Positions 56,561 to 64,000 of a DNA stretch of 64,000 bases are shown in pieces. The stretch's first letter is position 1, and every line of letters begins with the position of its first letter. The notes below the pieces were generated by a model, which was given only the letters and a program-made list of their open reading frames with translations, searched no databases and was not told where the DNA came from. The DNA is taken from assembly GCA_050084985.1 (NCBI GenBank), contig JBITNC010000001.1, positions 81,530,001 through 81,594,000 on the forward strand. The letters run 5' to 3'. The position numbers and the translations under genes are program-made. This stretch comes from Nageia nagi (taxonomy: Eukaryota > Pinophyta).

Positions 56561-57750
56561 GTCATATATACATTGATGATTCTATACTTGTTAGATAACC
56601 ATCTAGAAGGATAAATCCAACTTTGAGAGATATTATGCAACAAGAAATTAAAAAATTATTAAAAGTAGGATTCACATATCCTATCTCAGATAGTAGGTTG
56701 GTTTCACCTTTGGTAGTTGTCCCCAAGAAAAATGGAAAACGAAGAATATGTGTGAATTATATATGTTTGAATAAGGCTACTCATAAGGATCATTTTGCTT
56801 TGCCATTCATTTATCAAGTCTTAGACAATCTTGCCAGTAAGAAATCTCATTTCTTGATGGTTTCAATGGATATTATCAAATTCAAATTGTAAAGGAAGAC
56901 CAAAAGAAAACTATATTTACTTATGCTTATGGAAATTTTTCTCATCAAGTTTTTCCATTTGGATTATGTAATGTTCCTACAACTTTCCAAAGAGTTGTAT
57001 TAGCCATATTTACTGATCAAACAAATGATTATGTAGAATTGAATACATATGATTTTATAGTATATATTAACACCTTTGAAGAAGCATTACATAATCTAGA
57101 GAAAGTGTTAGTTAGATGTGAAACATACAATTTATCATTAAGTTATGAAAAATATTTCATGATAATGCAAGAAGATATTGTTCTAGGACATCACATTTTT
57201 GCTGAAGAAATTAAAGTGGATCCAAAGAAAGTTGAAATAATCAAATAATTGCCAACTCCAAAAAATTAGATGGATGTGAGAAGTTTCCTTGGACATGTTA
57301 GTTATTATAGGAGATTCATTTCAAATTTAAGCAAGATTGTAGCTCCATTATTTTCATTACTCCATAAAGATAACAAGTTTGAGTGGACAACATATTATGA
57401 AAAGGAATTTTAGATAATCAAAGGGAAACTCATAACTACCCTTGTATTGAGAGGTCTAAATTGGAAACTACCTTTTGACATTCATATTAATGTATCAAAT
57501 TATCCTATTAGAGAAATCCTAGGCCAATAAGATCATAATAAAACACATTATGCCATCTATTATATCAACAAGAATTTAGTGGGAGATGAAAGGAAGTATA
57601 CCACTATAGAAAAAGTTTTTAACAGTAGTATATGCCATCAACAAATTCAGACACTCTATTAGTGGTTACCAAGTTTTTATTCACACAGATCATGCTTCCA
57701 TTTGAAATCTTATGAACAAATCAATGGTAAGTGGAAGAATCATAAGGTGA
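56560..57750 (+). pseudogene. Reverse transcriptase and RNase H of the second gypsy element
   Basis: 56623-56892 (89 codons) reads MQQEIKKLLKVGFTYPISDS, SPLVVVPKKNGKRRICVNY and LNKATHKDHFALPFI, the N-terminal part of a gypsy reverse transcriptase. After a one-base shift: FLDGFNGYYQIQIVKEDQKK, FTYAYGNFSHQVFPFGLCN. The stretch 57039-57248 contains the active-site area as DFIVYINTF (YVDD changed) and GHHIFAEEIKVDPKKVEIIK. RNase H words are VRSFLGHVSYYRRFI, HYAIYYINKNL and ERKYTTIEK. Not functional. Confidence 0.87.
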
Positions 57751-59230
57751 TTACTTCTATTGCAATAATTTAATATAACTATTGTTGATAAACTTGGAAA
57801 AACTAATGTAGCGAATTTCTTGTATAGACTGATCAAAAATAGAAATGATGAACAAGTGCAAGATTTTTTTATTGATGTAAGGTTATTTGTAATCTCTATA
57901 CACTCACCATGGTTTGCATATATAGCTAATTATTTAGCAATAAGAACAACTTCAATTCATTTCTCTCCAAAGTAGAATAAAAACTTGATAAGAGAAACCT
58001 CAACATACAAATGGGTAGATGGAATGCTTTTTAAATGTGGACATGATTATGTTCTTAGAAGATGCATTAGAAAAGATGAAGTCTTTAATGTTTTAAGAGA
58101 TTACCATAATGAACCATCAATAGGTCATTACTCAAAAAAGAGAACAATCCACAAAGTTTTGGGAGTTGGGTATTAATGGCATTCACTATACAAATATTCA
58201 TTAATGTGATTAGTGTCAAAGAATGGGAAAACCCACATTCACTACACAAATGCCATTACATACACAAGTTGTTCTAGAACCTTTTGAATAATGGAAAATT
58301 AACTTTGTTGGACCTATCAACCCTGCATATCAAGGTAAAAAGCACATTCTTTTTTGTATAGATTACAACATAAAATGGGTAGAAGTTTGTCTTCTTACAC
58401 AACCTAAAGAAGAAAAAGTGGCTAATTTTCTATACAACAATAATATGATGAAGTTTAGAGCTCCCATATTCTTAATGTTAGATCAAGGAACATATTTTAT
58501 GTCTAATGTGATTAGGCATTTTTTCGATCACTATCATATTAAACATAAGAAAGATTCACCATACCATTCGTAGACAAATGATCAAGTCAAGGTGACTAAT
58601 AGCGAATTGAAAAATATTCTTACAAAGACTATAGAATCTCATAAGATTGATTGGGAAGCCAAACTTTATGAAGTAGTGTAGGCATATAATGTCACATGGA
58701 AATCAACTACAAAGTTTATACCTTATGAGCTGGTGTATGGAAAGAAGCCTCTTTTACCCATAGAATTTGAGATCTAAACTCTTATAATAGCTATGAAAAT
58801 TGGGTTATATCTAACTAAATTCCAACAAAGCAAGATGTTATAGCTAAATGAATCAGATGAGCAAAAAATTTAAGTATTGTAAAATATAGAAATTCTTCAA
58901 CAACAAAGAAAAAAATGATATGATAAGTAATTGAAACATGTGGAATTCACCCCAAGAAAGTGGGTCTTATTGTTTGATTGTAAGTATCAAACTTTCTTAG
59001 GGAAACTTCAGATCATATAGTTGGGACCATATAAAATTATACAAGTATTTGATAATGGTATAATTCAACTTCAAAAAATTGAAATCTCTAGTAGAGTCAT
59101 GTTGGTAAATGGGCATCGACTACGACCTTACATTCTACCCATGAATAAAGAGGAATTCACAAAGCAGTTGGAAAAAGAAGATTTGTGTTTGATTGAGGAA
59201 GATTTATCTTCTTCAACTAGACAAACTTGA
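57751..59230 (+). pseudogene. Integrase of the second gypsy element
   Basis: 57985-58176 carries the zinc-binding start (YKWVDGMLFKCGHDYVLRRC, DYHNEPSIGHYSKKRTIHKV). The core appears in fragments: GPINPAYQGKKHILFCIDY, FLMLDQGTYFMSNVI, then PYH, a stop in the place of Gln, and TNDQVKVTNSELKNIL; then AYNVTWKSTTKFIPYELVYG. The C-terminal part at 59021-59230 (GPYKIIQVFDNGIIQLQ, VNGHRLRPYIL) ends the pol frame at 59230. Stops are mostly TAG or TAA at expected Gln or Trp positions. Confidence 0.87.
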
Positions 59231-60094
59231 TTCATAATAAGTGTAGAAGAATAAAACTGATTCTAAAAATAGAATTAGTAAAGATTTTGAATGAACTAGT
59301 TATAAAGGTAGTTAGGTAGATGAAAACTAGGAAATTGATATTTATCTAGGTGAAAAATTCTATTTCTAACATTCATTATCTATTCCTTAAAAAAATCTTC
59401 CATTTTTTTAGGATTATTTGAATATTATAATGAATTTCAAGTATATATTATTGGTTTTAATATTTTACCATTGCTTCAGAATAAATGTGTCCTTTTTGGA
59501 ATGATTATTCTAAAGGAAAGTGGCCTCAAGTTACAACTTCAGAATTGTAACTTTAGAATTGTTAAGGGCTACAACTAGCTTTAGAAATAAGGCTTCAAAA
59601 TAATTAACACTTTAGAAGGACCTATTAGGCACATCCAAAAAAGATACATCATACATGTTAGGTGAAGAAGTGGGTGCATTGGGAATAAAATAAAGGCCAT
59701 GTGTCATGTCAACAACAAATGGTGTCAAATCTATCTAACTACCACCCGTGAAATGTACATTTAATAATGGAGGTATGTGTTTATTTTTAAATTAATAGTA
59801 AATTTAAGTTTAAATATGATTCTAGTAGTCTACACATGTTCCAAGTCCAAATCATGCAATCATGGATAAAAGTGCATCACATGAGAAAGATAGGTGTCAA
59901 GATCTGAACGGGGAATAAATGTAGTACATGATCATCCAATCTAACATTAAATCATATAAGTTGGTGAAAGGATAGTAGTAGCATGTAATTAATGATCATT
60001 ATAATTTATATATTTTGCAAAAACTTTGTTGACTTTCATTTGAAAACTTCAGACATAATTCAGTTCAAGGTTTGCAAATTTCATAGAAGGAAAC
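59231..60094. other. Spacer between pol and accessory region
   Basis: AT-rich, no ORF. It may contain the promoter or splice acceptor for the accessory gene, but no clear signal was identified. Confidence 0.45.
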
Positions 60095-62810
60095 ATGGGG
60101 GTTAAGAAGAAACAAGAACCTAAGAGCATAACAAAATTGAGAATGGATAGAAGGATAGTTCAAGTGTTTCAAAAATTCCATCTTTTGGAATTTTTTGAAA
60201 AATTCCAAGGATTTGATGAGCAATTGGTCTTGGAGTTTGCAAAAAAATTTGAAGAAAATTTTATAGAGTTGAAAGGTCATACCATACCCATCACCATTGA
60301 AATAATTTTTCCAATATGTGGACTCCCTGCAGGAGGTGAAAACTTAATTTCAAGAGAAGAGTATGATGTTTTGCTTCATAAATTTCACCAAAGAGGAGAA
60401 TAAAGGGCTACAAAGTATATCAAAATCATGCACGTACAAGGGGTAAAGAGAAAGATTCTTTAATACCAATAGGAAATGGTTGCATTATGGATTGTTAAAT
60501 TCCTCACCTATGAGAGATAACATGGCACGATATTGGACCATCACCTAAAGTTGCTTACTAATATGAGGTATGGTTCGAAACTGAACTACAATATTCCAAA
60601 GTTTTTATATCAAAATCTTCAAAGTATGTCTAGAAGGGTTAGGATCAATACAAGAAATAAATCACATCCCTACTAGCCTAGACTAATGGACAAGAGTTAT
60701 GGTTGAGTTTTCTAAGGTATGATCCATGCTTTACATCAATAAATTCATCCATGCATGAAGAACCTTTAGAAAACCCTAATAAACTTGAATTTGTACCTAA
60801 TATAGAAGTTCATCCCACATGCACGTACATGCTTGAATTTGTGGAAGGGTTAACTAGTACCAATCGGGATGAGTTACCCAAAGATAAATCACATTTTTTA
60901 TAAGAGGATGACACTAAAGTAGAGAATGTAGAACCACCCAAATCTTCAAATCAACCATAATACAAAGAGGTTATTTTTTAATATCCTTCAGCATCTCACT
61001 CAACCCCTATTCAAGAAAGTGAGAAAAGTGAGTCTAAAAAAGGTAAAGAGTTGAAAGTTGAAAAAGTGATAAATTTGAGTGATGAAGATAAATAAAAAAC
61101 AAATTGTTGTGTTTAGATAAAAATCCACTAGGCTAAGAGAAAGAGAAATAGCCTAAACATTAACCCCTTCAGTTAAGAAATAATGTAGGAAGGAAACTTT
61201 AGAAGGAAAGGACTTTGGTTACTTTATAGTCTTTGAAACTCCAAAATAATTGGTAGTTTCAAAATAACAAAAATATAAAGAACCCAACAATTAGGATGTG
61301 GAGATGGAACATTTTGATGAACCAAAAAAAGGAACTATTAATCCTTTAAAAAATTACGAACCATAAAATGAAATAGGATAAGATTTTATTCAAATGATTA
61401 TAAATGCAGCTATCCAAATGAAAAAAGAACCAAAAATACCAATTCATGAACTCATGTCTAGAATTCATATTTTGGAAGAGGAAAATGCAAAGATAAATAT
61501 TGAGAAAAGTAAGTTAGAGATTGAAATTGATAAGTTAGTAAGACAATGTACAGAGTGAACCTTGAGAAATTTAGAATTTGAGGATAAACAAAGAACAACT
61601 AAAGAATTAAAAGTTCAACTTCAAAATGTAAATTTAACTCATCCAATTGTAGAAGAAGAAGATACTATTTTTTAATTAGTGTCAAAAGCACTTGAAGAAC
61701 AACAAAAAGAGATTGGAAACTTAAAGCTTTAGAGTATAAATCTTACAACACAACTAGAATACAAACACGAGGAGCATTTTGTAGAACTCAAAACCATTAA
61801 AAAGGAGACAAGGATGTGCATTTGATCAAGAAAGTTGTAGTAGATCTCTATACTATATTTGAAGAAGTGGTAAAGTTGAAATAGTCTTTAGTTTTGTACA
61901 ACATGTACCTAAAATAATTATTTCTCAAGTGGTAGGTTAGCAGAATCAAATAGAGTCTTCCATATGATGTGGATAAAGCTAAATTATTTATTTTTATCTA
62001 TTATGAAGAAAGAGGAGAAGAGAAATTTTTTTTATGTGATTTTTATATCCATAATTTCATTTTGAGTGGAAATACATAGTTTTTCCCTTGTTTGTATATT
62101 AGGGACATTCAATTGCAAGCTTTTGTATTAATCTGCCTAAATCAAATCAAGTGGAAAAAAGAAATAGAGTAGTTTAGATAGAAAACATCTTAAGATATTT
62201 TCTTTATCCATTAGAAGTCCATGTATTTTGGAATAGAAGAATCTAATTTTAAGATAGCTTTTATCAAAAATAATAATGCAAAAAGGTATAAAGTTATGCT
62301 TCAGATTTGTTTATAAGACTCTCAGGGTGGTATTGATAGAAAATTTGAAAGGGCCTTACAAGCATGTATAATCAGGTGGAATATGCAAACTTAAGAGCAT
62401 AAGGAAATGGAGATAATCAATTCTAGGAATTTAAACTATAGCAGGAAAGGGGTTGAAGTATTGCTTACGTACATTAGAGAAAATCCTCTCAATTAGTGTG
62501 GCCAAAGGTATAAACCTCTTATAATTTTGCATCCAACTCCAACATTAGGATATTTTTGTATTCATGATGATTTAGGGTTCAAAGCATGGATGTTGGAAAT
62601 CAAAACTACCAGATGGTTATGGTATCCACAAAATAAACTTGATTGATTGACTAAATATGTAAAGTTACCTCTAGATATGCACCAACATATACATGAAATA
62701 GTACAACCTTATGACCTAAATTAACTAATGAAGCTTTCCAATGATCCAAAAAATATAGTTTAATATAGTGAGAACAAGGAGGAAGATGAAGATGAATAGG
62801 TGGTCCAGAA
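60095..62810 (+). pseudogene. Accessory coding region between pol and 3' LTR
   Basis: Starts at ATG 60095 (MGVKKKQEPKSITKLRMDRR) with 102 open codons, then continues in broken frames for about 2.7 kb. The first part (VFQKFHLLEFFEKFQGFDEQ, EFAKKFEENF, then IFPICGLPAGGE) resembles the accessory proteins of Athila-like gypsy elements, often annotated as putative plant transposon protein. The middle (60703-60903 and on) is acidic and Ser-rich (ESEKSESKKGKELKVEK). At 61430-61760 there is a long coiled coil (RIHILEEENAKINIEKSKLE, KELKVQLQNVN). Near 62520-62720 the frame reads HPTPTLGYFCIHDDLGFKAW and TRWLWYPQNKLD. No envelope-type membrane segment was seen. Function unknown. Confidence 0.6.
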
Positions 62811-62850
62811 ATAGATGAAATTTTTATTTCTCCAAGAGTAGCAATATTCT

Positions 62851-62863
62851 AAGTAGGGGAGAA
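62851..62863 (+). other. Polypurine tract of the second gypsy element
   Basis: AAGTAGGGGAGAA directly precedes the 3' LTR start TGATGAAG. The T at position 4 of the tract is its only pyrimidine. Confidence 0.8.
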
Positions 62864-63979
62864 TGATGAAGTGGAAAATTAGATCATTTTTTTCATGATT
62901 TTGTGAATGTATCTTGTTACTTGGAACACTGTGGGACACTATTATTATGTTTTAACTTATATGAATACTATATTTAGAAGTAAATACATATTTTATTTTA
63001 TCTTCATTAATTAGATATTTTTAATTATTATTGTTATATTTGAATGTTTAAATGATCATATCAAGTAACAATAAATTAGTTTAAGTAATAAACAAATTTA
63101 GAATTAGTTATGAATGGTCAAAATCCAAGGATATCTTTAGAATGTTCAAGCTCTAGAATTAATCACAAATGACCAAATTCAGAATGTATTCAAGAAAGGA
63201 CAACTTTAGAATCTCAAATAACAAACTTCAAAAATAGAACATGGTGGCATAAAGTGTTCTATTTCCCAAGTGTCAACTACTCTTTAGATATGTTCCATGA
63301 TTCTAGCAGAGCATTATGATAGATGTCATAATGATGTTTTGAAAGGATAACTTACAAACTTGAAGAAGTGGACAACAAAGGAATGCACAACACAAATTCA
63401 AGATGTATTTAAAGGTTTATTGAGTGTGAAGATTTATTAGCAAGCTAAAAACTTAGTCTTGTTTCTATACATGTTTAAAGAATCATAGGGTAATTAGGAT
63501 TCTATTTCAAATAAACATGTGACACACAAAAGTATAATCATTTTAGCATTTATGATTTAGTTAGAGTCTGTAGAATAAATTAGCCTTCATTCTTCATAAT
63601 AAGGATAACTACGATTATGTTTTGAACTTTGAAGTTTATTTAAAGATTGTATTTCCAATATGTGAAGTAATACAAGCATTTTCATCCTATGTTTCTAAAG
63701 TACTATTTATAAGCTCTGTTGGAAGGAGAAGGGACCACTTTAATTGATAATAGTCTCTTATATTTACTATTTCAATTCAATAATTTACACTTTCTACCAC
63801 AATATTTGTTTAAGTGTGTTTATGTATGTGTGATTGCCTAAGTAAAGTTTAGTTTCCTTTCAATATAAAGTTACTATTTTCATTAAATTCATAGTATTTA
63901 GAATAGAGTATCAGCTACATATAGCCTTAGGACATTGACCCTAGATATGATAAACTAAATGATGTATTAACACCCATCA
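62864..63979 (+). repeat. 3' LTR of the second gypsy element
   Basis: 1116 bp, starting TGATGAAGTGG and ending CACCCATCA. The first about 870 bp match the 5' LTR; the last about 240 bp (including aatagagtatcagctac and attaacacccatca) have no copy at the left end. The terminal words TGATG and CATCA are inverse complements. Confidence 0.85.
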
Positions 63980-63984
63980 TCAAG
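63980..63984. repeat. Target-site duplication TCAAG (right)
   Basis: Second copy of TCAAG, directly outside the 3' LTR. Confidence 0.85.
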
Positions 63985-64000
63985 CTTAAAGAGCTCAAGG
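63985..64000 (+). pseudogene. Continuation of the Tat-type integrase after the insertion
   Basis: The 16 bases to the window end translate, in the frame that ran into the insertion at 52970, as Leu-Lys-Glu-Leu-Lys. This fits the charged segment expected just after the integrase core in Tat elements. The host element therefore continues beyond the window. Confidence 0.65.

Larger units (their letters stand above)
52971..63979 (+). mobile_element. Ty3/gypsy retrotransposon with 3' accessory coding region, inserted in the Tat-type element
   Basis: An 11.0-kb plus-strand element. The left LTR (52971-about 53840, truncated) and right LTR (62864-63979) share their first about 870 bp. The ends TGATG...CATCA form a 5-bp inverted repeat, with TCAAG duplicated outside. 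In order: gag (54.2-55.2 kb), protease, reverse transcriptase, RNase H, integrase (to 59.2 kb), then a large accessory region (60.1-62.8 kb), a polypurine tract and the 3' LTR. Only one RNase H was seen, unlike its host element. The internal layout resembles Athila-like elements that carry an extra ORF in the envelope position. Every domain has stops. Confidence 0.88.

Overview
This is an AT-rich stretch of plant nuclear DNA. It has one recognisable host gene, a protein phosphatase 2C (PP2C) on the minus strand at about 40.6-41.9 kb. Nearly everything else is old, nested LTR-retrotransposon sequence. No prokaryotic features, tRNA, rRNA or CRISPR were seen. Long non-genic spans, heavily decayed and nested retroelements, and PPR fragments whose wording resembles conifer PPR proteins suggest a seed plant, probably a gymnosperm. 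The species is an inference and is not settled by the sequence.

Left third (1-16.3 kb): a decayed Ty1/copia element whose 5' portion is tandemly duplicated (about 353-2449 and 2450-4548). Its integrase, reverse transcriptase and RNase H remnants run to about 6.4 kb. A younger Ty3/gypsy-type element (6677-15359) has inserted in its 3' region. That element has 878-bp LTRs ending TG...CA, a CATGG target-site duplication, a primer binding site and a polypurine tract. It carries a minus-strand gag and no pol. Where pol should be, it carries a plus-strand (antisense) gene with its own TATA box, two introns, a plant mobile domain (PMD) and a coiled-coil tail, plus several tandem-repeat arrays. The copia 3' LTR resumes beyond it at 15804.

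Middle (18.9-38.8 kb): three copies of one roughly 6.5-kb repeat. The first two (18899-25452 and 28779-35403) flank a 3.3-kb minus-strand internal region with a primer binding site and a gag but no pol. This looks like a large non-autonomous retrotransposon with exceptionally long LTRs. Each repeat carries a minus-strand fragment of a PPR gene. The third copy is a deleted fragment.

Right part (40.5-64 kb): the PP2C gene has two exons and an intact reading frame except for one in-frame TAA at codon 241. An old LTR pair follows (43189-46726). Next comes a plus-strand Ty3/gypsy pol with two RNase H-like domains (Tat-lineage arrangement, about 48.2-52.97 kb). It is split by a second gypsy element (52971-63979, TSD TCAAG, 1.1-kb 3' LTR). 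The second element has gag-pol remnants and a large accessory coding region between pol and its 3' LTR. The first element resumes in frame in the last 20 bases of the window.

A shared theme is decay: most in-frame stops in the elements can be explained by single C-to-T or G-to-A changes (CAA/CAG/CGA or TGG to stop), and the two LTRs of the young element differ almost only by transitions. This is what cytosine methylation followed by deamination would produce.
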